Origin: Massilia sp. PDC64
GTDB lineage: Bacteria; Pseudomonadota; Gammaproteobacteria; Burkholderiales; Burkholderiaceae_D
Assembly: GCF_900101265.1 (NCBI RefSeq)
Contig: NZ_FMZS01000004.1
Coordinates: 1-64,000 of the forward strand
Direction: 5' to 3'
DNA length: 64,000 bases
The notes beneath the pieces are model-generated. The model did no database searches. It was not told where the DNA came from and was given only the letters and a program-made list of their open reading frames with translations. Below, one piece after another: positions 9,041 through 17,458 of the stretch. How positions within the stretch are numbered: position 1 is the stretch's first letter; each line of letters opens with the position of its first letter. The position numbers were made by a program, and so were the translations under genes.

Positions 9041-10810
9041 GTGAACCACTATAACGAGAAATCTCACTCGCAATGGAAACCTTTCCGACTGGCCGCCGCC
9101 GGCATGCTGCTCGCATGCGCGACGCAGGCCGGGGCCAGCGTCAGCAACCCGGCCATCGGCCAGCTGCTGTGGTCCGAGGAGTTCAACGGCCCGAGCCTGG
9201 ACGCGTCGCGCTGGACCGCCACCGACGGCAACGGCTGCCAGATCAACCTGTGCGGCTACGGCAACCAGGAACTGGAGTACTACAGCCCGAACAACGTCTC
9301 GATCGCCGACGTGCCGTTCGAGCCGGGCACGCGCGCGCTCGCGATCCGCGCGCAGAACCAGACGGTGGGCAGCAACGTGTTCACGTCCGGGAAGATCGAC
9401 ACGAAGGGCAAGGTGCAGGTGCAGTACGGGATGATCGAGGTCCGCATGAGCACCCCGAACATCGCCACCGGGCTGTGGCCGGCCGCGTGGATGCTGGGCA
9501 CGAGCCCGCAGACGTGGCCGCGCAACGGCGAGATCGACATCATGGAGATGGGGCATAAGGCGTCCGTGCGCGCGGCGGCGGGCTCGCCGTCCGCCAACAA
9601 CTTCGTCGGTTCGAACGTCATCACGTGGCAGCAGGCCGCGTGCGTGCCCGGTAACGAAAGCTGTGCCGCGTCCACCGCGTGGCAGACGAAGAACTGGTAC
9701 GTGCCCACGACGTCGCTCGCGAACCGCTTCGTCACGTACCGGCTGTACTGGACGGAGAGCGAGATGCGCTTCACGACCGTCGACAACGGCGTGGAGCACA
9801 ACATGTACGATGCGCCGCTGCCCGTGAACTCGACGGCGTTGCAGGCCCCGTTCTACCTGCTGCTGAACCTCGCCGTCGGCGGCAATTTCACGGACGCGGC
9901 CACGCCCGGCCAGGTGACGGCGCCGCTGCCGGGCACCATGTACGTCGACTATGTCCGCGTGTACCAGCTGGACGGTAAGGGCAGCGTCAAGCTGGGCAAC
10001 CAGACGGTCCCGGAAGTGGCGGGCAAGTTCGGCGTCTTCACGGACAACACGCCCGTGAACAACAAGCTGGTGGCTGGCACCAGTTCCGACATCTTCCTGT
10101 GGAACGGCGCCTCGTCCGGCGCGGGCAACACCCCGCCGTATGAAGGCAGCAACGTCATCGCCTGGGCCTACACCGCGCCCGGCCAGTGGTTCGGCGGCGG
10201 CGTGCAGGCGCGCCAGGCCCGCGACCTGACGAACTACCGCAACGGCACGATGAAGTTCCGCATCAAGATCCCGGCCAACGTCTCGTTCAACATCGGCGTG
10301 GGCGACACGTACACGAACCAGAACTGGGTGAGCTTCCCGGCCAACACGACGGCGTATGGCCTCGTGCGCAACGGCGACTGGGCGCAGGCCAGCATTCCCG
10401 TGTCGACGCTCATCGGGCCCAAGGTGGCGCTGCAGTCGCTGCTCGACGTCTTCATGATCTCGAGCGACGCCAACAACCTGCCGGCATCCACGTTCCAGTT
10501 CGCGATCGACGACATCGTGTGGGATTCCGGCACGACGACCACGCCGCAGCCGTCCGGACCGACATACGTGACGCAGACGTCGGCGACCACGCTGCAGTTC
10601 ACGACGACGACCGGCAGCTGGGCCGACGTCCACTACACCGTGAACAACGGCACGCAGCAGAACGTGCGCATGCGCCTGGACGGCACGACCAACACGTACA
10701 CTGCCGGGGGCCTCAAGATCGGCGACGTCGTGCGCTACAGCTTCACGTACTGGGACACGGCGCGCAACTTCGCCGTCGACACCGCGCAGCAGAGCTACAC
10801 GATGAAGTGA
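9041..10810 (+). CDS. Secreted GH16 beta-1,3-glucanase with C-terminal binding modules (CBM56-like)
   Basis: A 589-residue protein starting at GTG 9041, chosen because AGGAG lies 6 bases upstream. Residues 1 to ~32 form a signal peptide. GH16 spans roughly 40-300, with the catalytic motif EIDIME (nucleophile Glu164, Asp166, acid/base Glu169), GLWPAAWML, and FYLLLNLAVGG. Residues ~320-495 form a beta-sandwich resembling the galactose-binding-like module seen after GH16 in ExoP-type glucanases (GVFTDN...IDDIVWDSG). The last ~85 residues (TYVTQTSATTLQFTT to the end) resemble CBM56, a beta-1,3-glucan binder. It should cut laminarin-type or fungal/callose beta-1,3-glucan. It has its own promoter and operator. 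Confidence 0.9.
   Translation: MNHYNEKSHSQWKPFRLAAAGMLLACATQAGASVSNPAIGQLLWSEEFNGPSLDASRWTATDGNGCQINLCGYGNQELEYYSPNNVSIADVPFEPGTRALAIRAQNQTVGSNVFTSGKIDTKGKVQVQYGMIEVRMSTPNIATGLWPAAWMLGTSPQTWPRNGEIDIMEMGHKASVRAAAGSPSANNFVGSNVITWQQAACVPGNESCAASTAWQTKNWYVPTTSLANRFVTYRLYWTESEMRFTTVDNGVEHNMYDAPLPVNSTALQAPFYLLLNLAVGGNFTDAATPGQVTAPLPGTMYVDYVRVYQLDGKGSVKLGNQTVPEVAGKFGVFTDNTPVNNKLVAGTSSDIFLWNGASSGAGNTPPYEGSNVIAWAYTAPGQWFGGGVQARQARDLTNYRNGTMKFRIKIPANVSFNIGVGDTYTNQNWVSFPANTTAYGLVRNGDWAQASIPVSTLIGPKVALQSLLDVFMISSDANNLPASTFQFAIDDIVWDSGTTTTPQPSGPTYVTQTSATTLQFTTTTGSWADVHYTVNNGTQQNVRMRLDGTTNTYTAGGLKIGDVVRYSFTYWDTARNFAVDTAQQSYTMK
9075..9086. promoter_or_regulatory. Second copy of the GH16 operator core, inside the coding start
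   Basis: GGAAACCTTTCC is the exact reverse complement of the 12-bp core of the upstream operator and lies 153 bp from it, centre to centre. It encodes part of the signal-peptide region (W-K-P-F). A pair of matching sites flanking the leader would allow a repressor loop, but codon use alone could also produce it. Confidence 0.45.
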
Positions 10811-10823
10811 CGGCGCCGTCCCG

Positions 10824-11399
10824 TCACGGCCCGGGATGGGGGTTGTCGGGCAGTGACGGGATCGCGCGCAGGTATTCGTAGATGGCGTACAGGTCCCGCG
10901 TCGTCATCTTGCCGACGGCCGGCCACGGCATCACCTGCAGGATCTCGCCGGCCGGGTCGTGCGGATTGTGGCCGGTGCGCAGCGTCTGCACGAATTCGTC
11001 GCGCGTGAGGCCGGCCGGGTGCCCGGCGTTGTCCGGCGTGAGGTTCGGCGCCGTGAAGGGGCCGAACTGGCGGCCGCCTGACATGTATTGCTCGGCATTG
11101 ACGCGCTCGGGCTGGCCCTTGAACGGATCGCCACCGGGCGAATAGCTCGGATACGTGTGGCAATCGATGCAGCCCGTCGTGTTGACGATGTAGCTGCCCT
11201 GCCACACGAGGTTCCTCTGCTTGCCCTTCAGGTTCAGGATGACGCCGGGCGGGACGAGCTCGCGGCCCCGCATGGCGCGGCTGTTCGTGTCGCTCAGTGC
11301 GGTGGCGGTGTCGATGTCGGTGTCCGGTGCGGCGGCGTACGGTGCCGCGCTGGCGGCGGCGAGGGCGAGTGCAAGGCAGATGCGGTGCGCTGCGTTCAT
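10824..11399 (-). CDS. Periplasmic monohaem cytochrome c
   Basis: A 191-residue protein with a signal peptide (residues 1-24, ending APYAAA) and one haem-binding motif CIDCH at about residue 78. The distal methionine is probably that in LQVMPWPAVG. The segment GGRQFGPFTAPNLTPD is typical of class I cytochromes c found with alcohol, aldehyde or sorbosone dehydrogenases. The start has a strong ribosome site (AGGAGACCCAGC). It converges on the GH16 gene and is divergent from the AraC-type regulator; no obvious dehydrogenase partner is in the window. Confidence 0.85.
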   Translation of the reverse strand: MNAAHRICLALALAAASAAPYAAAPDTDIDTATALSDTNSRAMRGRELVPPGVILNLKGKQRNLVWQGSYIVNTTGCIDCHTYPSYSPGGDPFKGQPERVNAEQYMSGGRQFGPFTAPNLTPDNAGHPAGLTRDEFVQTLRTGHNPHDPAGEILQVMPWPAVGKMTTRDLYAIYEYLRAIPSLPDNPHPGP

Positions 11400-11589
11400 G
11401 CTGGGTCTCCTGTGTCGGTCGCTGAAGACGAATCAACTCAGTATAGGCGTCAATACGGAACACGCCAGCGCGGCCTTCCTGTCCATTCTGATAGGGTCGC
11501 GGCCGTCGGCGCGCGCATTCACGTGGCGGCCATTCGCGCCGGACCGGCGTGGTACGCGTACTTCGGCGCGGCGCTATACTGACGCCACC

Positions 11590-12351
11590 ATGCATTCGTA
11601 CCGCGAATTCCCGCCGCATCCCGCGCTGGCCGGCCACGTTGCCTGCCTGTGGACGAGCCACGCCGTCCCCGACGGTGCGCCCGTGCGCACGCGCGTGCTG
11701 CCCGATAACTGCATCGACATCCTGTGGCAAGATGCGTCGCCGCTGGGCAAGGTGGCCGGCATGATGTCGCGCCCGCACCATGTCGAGATGGCCGAGCCGG
11801 TGCTGACGGTGGCCGTGCGCTTCCTGCCCGGCGCCGCGCGGGCCTTCGTCGACGTCCCCCTTGCCGAACTGCAGGACGGCCACCCGGCCCTGGCCGACCT
11901 GTGGCCGCGCGCCGGCGCGGAGGCGCTGGCGGCGGCGTTGTGGGAGCGGGAGCGCACGACGCGGGAGCGGCTCGCCATCGTCGAACAGGCCCTGCTTGCG
12001 CGCCTGCGCACGCGCGGGGAGGCGCGGGCGGATGCACTGGCGCGGGCGGCCGTCCTCCGGATCGAGGCGAGCGGCGGCGACGTACGCATCGAGACGCTCG
12101 CGGACGGGCTGGGCGTCACGCGCCAGCACCTCGCGGCGCTGTTCCGCGAACGCGTGGGCCTGCCGGCCAAGACGTTCGCGATGGTGTGCCGCTTCCGCCG
12201 CGCGCACGCCGCGCTGCGCGGGGAGGGCGGTGCCGTCGACTGGGCGCGCCTTGCCGGCGATTGCGGTTACTATGACCAGTCGCATCTCATCCATGCGTTC
12301 CGCCAGTTCGCGGACGCGACCCCGGAATCCTTTCTGCATACCGTCCCATGA
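11590..12351 (+). CDS. AraC-family transcriptional regulator (DUF6597-type N-terminus)
   Basis: A 253-residue protein. The N-terminal ~150 residues (HPALAGHVACLWTS, RVLPDNCIDILW, GVRFLPG-like AVRFLPGAARAF) match the DUF6597 sensor region often paired with AraC domains. The C-terminal ~100 residues contain two helix-turn-helices (IETLADGLGVTRQHLAALFRERVGL; LAGDCGYYDQSHLIHAFRQF). Its stop overlaps the start of the arginase-like gene (ATGA), so the two are co-translated. A TATACT hexamer at 11575-11580 lies only 9 bp before the ATG, implying an almost leaderless mRNA. Confidence 0.9.
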   Translation: MHSYREFPPHPALAGHVACLWTSHAVPDGAPVRTRVLPDNCIDILWQDASPLGKVAGMMSRPHHVEMAEPVLTVAVRFLPGAARAFVDVPLAELQDGHPALADLWPRAGAEALAAALWERERTTRERLAIVEQALLARLRTRGEARADALARAAVLRIEASGGDVRIETLADGLGVTRQHLAALFRERVGLPAKTFAMVCRFRRAHAALRGEGGAVDWARLAGDCGYYDQSHLIHAFRQFADATPESFLHTVP

Positions 12352-13241
12352 TCGTCATCGCCGCCCCATCGAACCTCGGACTCCGCCCCCTGCGCCCCGG
12401 CCACGAACCCGGCACGTGGCGCGCGCCCGCCGCGCTGTTCGAGGCCGGGCTGCTCGGCGCGCTGGGCGCCGGCGTCCCCGTCGTCATGCCGCGGCCGTCG
12501 TGGAAGCCCGGTCCCGATCCCGGCACGCGGCTGCGCAACGGCCTCGCGATGCGCGACTTCAACCTCGCGCTGGCCGAGCATGTGGCGGCGGCGGGCGCGC
12601 GCGGCGAATTCGCGTTCGTCGTCGGCGGCGACTGCTCGATCCTGCTGGGAGCACTGGCGGGCGCGCGGCGCCGCGGGCCGCTGTCGCTCGTGCACGTGGA
12701 TGGCCACAGCGACTTCCGCCATCCGGGCAACTACGACCCGGACAGCATGCTGGGCGCCGTCGCCGGCATGGACCTCGCGCTGGCGACGGGCCGCGGCGAG
12801 GCGCTGATGACGACGTGGCCGGGCGTGCCATCCCCGCTCGTGCAGGACCGCGACGTCGTCCAGATCGGCGAGCGGGACGGGCGCGGTCCCGATTTCGCCT
12901 GGCCGGACGTGAACGACACGGAATTCGAACGCATCGACGTGTTCACGGCGAACGAGATCGGACCGCAGGCGGTGCTCGAGCGCACCCGGCAAAGGCTGCA
13001 CCAGCGCTTTTGGATCCATTTCGACGTCGACGTGCTCGACGAAGGGGTGATGCCCGCCGTCGACAGTCCGGGTACGCCGGGCATCGCGCCGGACGATCTC
13101 GTGACGATCCTGTCCGGCCTCGTCTCCGATCCGCAGTGCGAGGGCATGACGGTCACCGTGTTCGATCCCGACCTCGATCCGGACAGCCTTCATGCCCGCA
13201 CGCTCGTCGGGCTGCTCGGGCGCCTGCCGTTCCGGCGCTGA
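12348..13241 (+). CDS. Arginase/agmatinase-family metallohydrolase
   Basis: A 297-residue ureohydrolase-fold protein. The metal-binding motifs are GGDCSILLG, LVHVDGHSDF and HFDVDVLDEG, followed by the family serine/proline stretch. Note the first motif reads GGDC where arginase and agmatinase have GGDH: the usual manganese-ligand histidine is cysteine. The other aspartates and the central histidine are kept. The substrate (arginine, agmatine, formiminoglutamate or another guanidino compound) cannot be named. Co-translated with the preceding AraC-type regulator, which probably controls it. Confidence 0.85.
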   Translation: MIVIAAPSNLGLRPLRPGHEPGTWRAPAALFEAGLLGALGAGVPVVMPRPSWKPGPDPGTRLRNGLAMRDFNLALAEHVAAAGARGEFAFVVGGDCSILLGALAGARRRGPLSLVHVDGHSDFRHPGNYDPDSMLGAVAGMDLALATGRGEALMTTWPGVPSPLVQDRDVVQIGERDGRGPDFAWPDVNDTEFERIDVFTANEIGPQAVLERTRQRLHQRFWIHFDVDVLDEGVMPAVDSPGTPGIAPDDLVTILSGLVSDPQCEGMTVTVFDPDLDPDSLHARTLVGLLGRLPFRR

Positions 13242-13262
13242 TCGCGCGCGGGATGCACACAG

Positions 13263-13279
13263 GTAGTTGCATCGCTAAC
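13263..13279. promoter_or_regulatory. Putative MarR box 1 (before marR)
   Basis: GTAGTTGCATCGCTAAC lies 22 bp before the MarR-family start codon and matches 15 of 17 bases of the box before the tautomerase gene. The shared sequence in front of both genes suggests autoregulation plus control of the neighbour. Confidence 0.55.
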
Positions 13280-13301
13280 CAATTGGTGGTAACTTGAGCG
13301 C

Positions 13302-13718
13302 ATGTTTGAACACTGCCTCTACTTCAACACGACCGCACTGGCGCGCCTGGTGGAGCGCGAGTGGACCACGGCATTCAAGCCGCTCGGCCTGACGCCGTCG
13401 CAGGGCTTCATGCTGCGCGTCGTGCTGGCCAGGCCCGGGTTGCTGCAGAGCGAGCTGGCGCAGGAGCTGAGTATTTCCCGTCCGACGGCGACGCGCACAT
13501 TGGACGGGTTGCAGAACCTCGCCCTGGTGGAGCGTCGCAAGACCGAAGCGGACGGCAGGGAATTTGCGATCTACCCGACAGCCGCGGCAGTCGCGCTCAA
13601 GGACAGCATCAACGCGGCGAGCGGCGCGGTCACCAGGCGGTTGAAAGGGGCGCTGGGCCCCGCCGAATTCGACGACGTGGTCGGCCGGATCAGGTCCGTC
13701 CGCGATACCCTCGGTTGA
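13302..13718 (+). CDS. MarR-family transcriptional regulator
   Basis: A 138-residue winged-helix protein. The DNA-binding segment is GLTPSQGFMLRVVLARPGLL, then LAQELSISRPTATRTLDGL (recognition helix), and the wing VERRKTEADGREFAIYPT. MarR proteins usually repress an adjacent gene and release DNA on binding a phenolic or oxidative ligand. Matching 17-bp boxes lie before this gene and before the downstream tautomerase, so the tautomerase is the probable target. Confidence 0.9.
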   Translation: MFEHCLYFNTTALARLVEREWTTAFKPLGLTPSQGFMLRVVLARPGLLQSELAQELSISRPTATRTLDGLQNLALVERRKTEADGREFAIYPTAAAVALKDSINAASGAVTRRLKGALGPAEFDDVVGRIRSVRDTLG

Positions 13719-13757
13719 ATCGATACCCCGGTCGACGGGTATCCGTTTTGTTTTCAT

Positions 13758-13774
13758 GTAGTTGCATAACTAAC
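13758..13774. promoter_or_regulatory. Putative MarR box 2 (before the tautomerase gene)
   Basis: GTAGTTGCATAACTAAC contains the inverted repeat TAGTT-GCAT-AACTA and ends 16 bp before the tautomerase ATG. It differs from box 1 only at the two central positions 11-12. Confidence 0.6.
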
Positions 13775-13790
13775 TAAAAAGGAGCAAACC

Positions 13791-14183
13791 ATGCCTATCC
13801 TGAACGTGAAAGTCGGCGCAACGAAATCCCCCGAGTTGACGCGCCGGATCGCCGATCTGCTGCTCGACCTGACCACCGGCATCCTGAAAAAGAAAAGGGA
13901 CGTGACGTCGATCGCGATCGATTACGTCGACCCCGACCACTGGATCGTCGGCGGCAAGTCGCTCACGGAGCAGAACAAGAGCAGCTTCTACTTCGACATC
14001 AAGATCACGGACGAGACCAACACCAAGGACGAAAAAGCCCGGTACATCAGGGAAGCGTTCGACGGCTTCGCCAGGATCCTGGGTAACCTGCACGAAGAGA
14101 GCTACATCTATGTACAGGACGTGCGCGCGGCGTCCTACGGCTACGGCGGGCATACGCAGGAATATCGCTATCACCACGGATAG
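13791..14183 (+). CDS. Tautomerase-family protein (4-oxalocrotonate tautomerase superfamily)
   Basis: A 130-residue protein beginning MPILNVKV; after removal of Met the amino-terminal Pro would be the catalytic base, as in 4-oxalocrotonate tautomerase. The N-terminal ~60 residues show the beta-alpha-beta pattern of that fold (LTRRIADLLLDLTTGIL, VTSIAIDYVDPDHW). At 130 residues it is about twice the 4-OT monomer, so it is a fused two-unit type. The C-terminus is Tyr/His rich (SYGYGGHTQEYRYHHG). The ribosome site is AAGGAG. Probably MarR-controlled; the substrate is unknown. Confidence 0.8.
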   Translation: MPILNVKVGATKSPELTRRIADLLLDLTTGILKKKRDVTSIAIDYVDPDHWIVGGKSLTEQNKSSFYFDIKITDETNTKDEKARYIREAFDGFARILGNLHEESYIYVQDVRAASYGYGGHTQEYRYHHG

Positions 14184-14200
14184 CCGCGGCGTCCTTGGCC

Positions 14201-15094
14201 TCAAATGACGTCGTCCTGGAAATGCATCGCCAGGAAATCGACGAGTAACCGGGACCGCAGCGGCAGTCGGGCGCCGCCGTGCCACAACAGATGCACGGGC
14301 AACAGCGGCGGCTCGTACTGCGGCAACAGCAATTCCACGCGCCCCGCCTCCAGCAGGGGGCGCACTTGCCAATACGGCGCCATGCCGATACCGACGCCCG
14401 CTGCCACCGCCTCGTTGCACGCGGGCGCGTCGTTTCCGAAGAAAACACCGTTCACGCCGATACGCCGGACTTCGCCCCCGATCGTCACGGGCCAGCGGTC
14501 ACGCTCGGGGCCGAACGTGCGGACGACGCAAGGCAAGGCAGCCAGTTCTTCCGGCGTGGCGGGACGTCCGACCTGCTCGAGGCAGGACGGTGCGGCGAAG
14601 ATCACGCGCCGCAGCGCCGTCAACCGCCGTGCGCGCAGCGTGGAGTCGGGCAGGTCGCCGATGCGCACCGCGACGTCCAGCCGTTCGTCCAGCAGGTTCG
14701 CCGTTCGGTCGGTCAACACCAGTTCGGTGCGCAATCCCCGCCAGCGCTGCGCGAAGCGCGCGACCAGCGGCGCGAGGCACGCGGAGCCGAAATATCGCGG
14801 CGCGCCGATGCGCAGATAACCTTCGACGGACTTGCCGTCGTCACGCGCTTCCGCCTTCGCGAGCTCCAGTTCCAGGACGGGCTGCCTGATGCGCTCGTAG
14901 AACGCCTTGCCGGCGGCGGTGGCCGTCAACGTGCGGGTCGTCCGGTGTATCAACGGCGTGCCGATCTCGCTTTCCAGCCGCGCGAGCGCTCGGCTGGCGG
15001 ATTGCACCGATTGCTTGCGCTGGCGCGCCGCGGCACTGATGCTGCCCGTGCGCAGGATCGCCACGAACAGTGCGTAGTCGTCGAGGTTGCCCAT
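14201..15094 (-). CDS. LysR-family transcriptional regulator
   Basis: A 297-residue LysR protein with the N-terminal winged HTH (FVAILRTGSISAAARQRKQSVQSASRALARLESEIG in pieces) and a substrate-binding domain typical of the AaeR/DsdC-like type (GYLRIGAPRYFGSACLAPLV, VGIGMAPYWQ). It is divergent from the MFS transporter with an 84-bp gap and most likely regulates that transporter. No ligand can be named. Confidence 0.9.
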   Translation of the reverse strand: MGNLDDYALFVAILRTGSISAAARQRKQSVQSASRALARLESEIGTPLIHRTTRTLTATAAGKAFYERIRQPVLELELAKAEARDDGKSVEGYLRIGAPRYFGSACLAPLVARFAQRWRGLRTELVLTDRTANLLDERLDVAVRIGDLPDSTLRARRLTALRRVIFAAPSCLEQVGRPATPEELAALPCVVRTFGPERDRWPVTIGGEVRRIGVNGVFFGNDAPACNEAVAAGVGIGMAPYWQVRPLLEAGRVELLLPQYEPPLLPVHLLWHGGARLPLRSRLLVDFLAMHFQDDVI

Positions 15095-15178
15095 GGATTT
15101 TCTCGTTTCCGGCGAAAGTGTCTCGGCGTTTTACCACATTGTCGCTACCCGCGCATTCGCCTAGTCTGGCGCCAAAGA

Positions 15179-16396
15179 ATGAACGGAGCCATCAACGTGA
15201 AAGAGAAAACTGCCAACGTCGCCGCCATGTACGCACTGTGCGTAGGACTGGTCGTGCTGCCGCTGTATGCGCCCCAGGTGCTTGCGCCGCTGCTCGTCCC
15301 CGACCTGGGACTGGACGGCGTGGCGGCCGGTGCGTTTCCGATGCTGAGCCTTGCCGGCTATGCGCTCGGCCTATTGCTGCTGGTGCCGCTGGCCGACGTG
15401 GCGGAGAACCGTCGCCTCGTCTGCACGATTCTCTTCATCGGCGCGCTCGTCCTCGGCGGCGCCGCCACGGCCGGATCGGCACTGGTTTTCGGGGCCATGG
15501 TCTTCGCCGCCGGCGCATGCTGCAGCGGGATACAGATCCTCGTGCCTATGGCGGTCCATCGGGTGCACGAAGCCGAGCGGGGACGCGTGATCGGGACCGT
15601 CATGAGCGGCCTGATGATGGGCATCCTGTGTTCGCGGCCGCTCGCGAGCATCGCCGCCCAGCACTTCGGCTGGCGCGCCGTCTTCGTCGTCCATGCGGTC
15701 CTGTTCGGGCTGTGCGCGGCCACGTTGTACCTGTGCCTGCCCATACGCCGGCCGGCGGCCGTAGCGGGCTACGTCGGTCTGATCGGTTCCATGTGGGGCC
15801 TCGTGAAGTCGGAGCCGGTACTCCGGCGCCGCGCATTGTCCCAGACCTTGTGCATGATGGCGTTCAGCCTGTTCTGGACTGCAGTCCCGTTCCGTCTCCA
15901 GCAGGCGCCGTTCGCGCTGGGTGGCGACGGCATTGGACTGTTTGCGCTCGCGGGAGCGGCCGGTGTCATCGTTGCGCCGGTTGCCGGGCGCATCGGCGAC
16001 AGCGGCAGGACCGCGGCCGGTACGCGGGCCGCGCACGTGGCCATCGTTGTCGCGGCAATCCTTGCCGCGGCATGCGGCGGGTCGGGGGCGTGGCCGCATG
16101 CGCACCCCGCGCTTGCACTGGCGGGGATGGCCGTCGCCGCCTTCGTCATCGACCTCGGTGTGATCGGCGACCAGGCCCTCGGCCGGCGCCTCGTCAATCT
16201 GCTGGACGCTGCGGCGCGGGCGCGCCTGAATGGCCTGTACACGGGCCTGTTCTTCATCGGCGGCGCCCTGGGGGCTGCGGCCAGCGGCCCCGTATCCAGC
16301 CGCTTCGGCTGGAATGGCGTGTGCGCCGCGTGTGCCGTCGTCGCCGTTGCGGCGCTGTTCGTGAACCGGCGCGGCATGGCGGCCGACCTACCTTGA
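15179..16396 (+). CDS. MFS transporter (drug/metabolite exporter type)
   Basis: A 405-residue membrane protein with about 12 predicted helices. The cytoplasmic loop between TM2 and TM3 reads VPLADVAENRR, a loose form of the MFS loop motif, and IGTVMSGLMMGILCSRPLAS matches the TM5 antiporter-like region. It resembles YbcL/YnfM-type exporters. I start it at ATG 15179; a GTG six codons in (VKEKTANV) is an alternative. Its divergent LysR neighbour probably controls it. The substrate is unknown. Confidence 0.85.
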   Translation: MNGAINVKEKTANVAAMYALCVGLVVLPLYAPQVLAPLLVPDLGLDGVAAGAFPMLSLAGYALGLLLLVPLADVAENRRLVCTILFIGALVLGGAATAGSALVFGAMVFAAGACCSGIQILVPMAVHRVHEAERGRVIGTVMSGLMMGILCSRPLASIAAQHFGWRAVFVVHAVLFGLCAATLYLCLPIRRPAAVAGYVGLIGSMWGLVKSEPVLRRRALSQTLCMMAFSLFWTAVPFRLQQAPFALGGDGIGLFALAGAAGVIVAPVAGRIGDSGRTAAGTRAAHVAIVVAAILAAACGGSGAWPHAHPALALAGMAVAAFVIDLGVIGDQALGRRLVNLLDAAARARLNGLYTGLFFIGGALGAAASGPVSSRFGWNGVCAACAVVAVAALFVNRRGMAADLP

Positions 16397-16529
16397 TCGC
16401 AAACGAAAGGAAACGCCCGGGCGCGCTTCGCAATATCTCGTAACACTTGTGAGGACCGGTCTTAACGCCGTTTTACAGATGAGAACCTTATTCTTTCCGC
16501 ACCCATCCCGGACTTGTAAGGAGACCTCT

Positions 16530-17387
16530 ATGCGCGACCATCCACCGGTCGGCCGCCTGGCCGACGAACTGGCAACCGGCGACGTCAGGTTCACGATCAG
16601 CGACGGCCAGGTGACCGGCATCGAACACGTGATCGGCAGCCGGACGATCGCATCCAGCCTGCCCGCGGGCGCGACGTTCGCCGTCGGCGCGGGCACCGTC
16701 ACGGAGACGCTGACCCGCGGCACGGCCACGGCGACGCTGACGTGGACGGTGGACGCGAGCGACACGGGCCTGTACCACCTGACCCAGGAAGTGCGCAGTT
16801 TCGATACGACGGCGGCGGACACGCCCACGTACGGCTTCACGGTGACCGGCGGCGCGGTGACGGCGATGACGCAGACGTTCGGCCGCTCGGGCTGGAGCCA
16901 CACCGTGGCCGTCGCCGACCTGGCCGCGAGCGTGTTCACGGTGGACGGCAATACCGTCACGGAGACGGCGATCCGCGGCAACACGCTTGAGACGCTGCGC
17001 TTCACGACGACGGACGGCACCACGTACAAGCTCGCGTCGGAGACGTTCACCGTGATCCCCGTCGGCTCGGCGGCGACGGCGCTGGACGTCGAGCCTTACG
17101 AGCGCATGCGCTTCACGTTCGACGGCAGCACGGTCACGACGGCACAGAGCGTCAAGCCGGACGGCACGACGGTTGACGTCCACCTGGGCACCACCGTCGC
17201 GTACGCGCAGGCGGCCGCCGGGTATGTCGTCGAGACGATCACGCGCGGCAGCCACACCTATTACGAGGTCTTCCACGACGGGAACGGCGACGGCATCTAC
17301 ACGGCCGTCGCGCACGGCCAGGGCTCGACGGTGGATCTCGTCGGGCTGCAGGCGCAGATCACGCCGCAGATCGACACGCTGCTCTGA
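16530..17387 (+). CDS. Unknown protein with three ~85-residue internal repeats
   Basis: A 285-residue protein I cannot assign to a family. The start at 16530 is set by AAGGAGACCTCT. It lacks a signal peptide. Three repeats are visible by eye, roughly residues 19-90, 101-175 and 192-262. Each begins with an FT(I/V/F) strand followed by GxVT and contains a signature: VTETLTRG (57-64), VTETAIRG (143-150), VVETITRG (233-240). Repeat 3 ends in HDGNGDGIY, a calcium-loop-like DxNxDG. The composition is Thr/Val/Gly rich and probably all-beta. Without a secretion signal it may be intracellular or exported by a type I route. Confidence 0.7.
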   Translation: MRDHPPVGRLADELATGDVRFTISDGQVTGIEHVIGSRTIASSLPAGATFAVGAGTVTETLTRGTATATLTWTVDASDTGLYHLTQEVRSFDTTAADTPTYGFTVTGGAVTAMTQTFGRSGWSHTVAVADLAASVFTVDGNTVTETAIRGNTLETLRFTTTDGTTYKLASETFTVIPVGSAATALDVEPYERMRFTFDGSTVTTAQSVKPDGTTVDVHLGTTVAYAQAAAGYVVETITRGSHTYYEVFHDGNGDGIYTAVAHGQGSTVDLVGLQAQITPQIDTLL

Positions 17388-17458
17388 CCCGCTTTCCATT
17401 TTTCCAATCCACGGGCGCGCAAAACGGGCATCATGGAGCCTTTACGACAGGAGGCACC

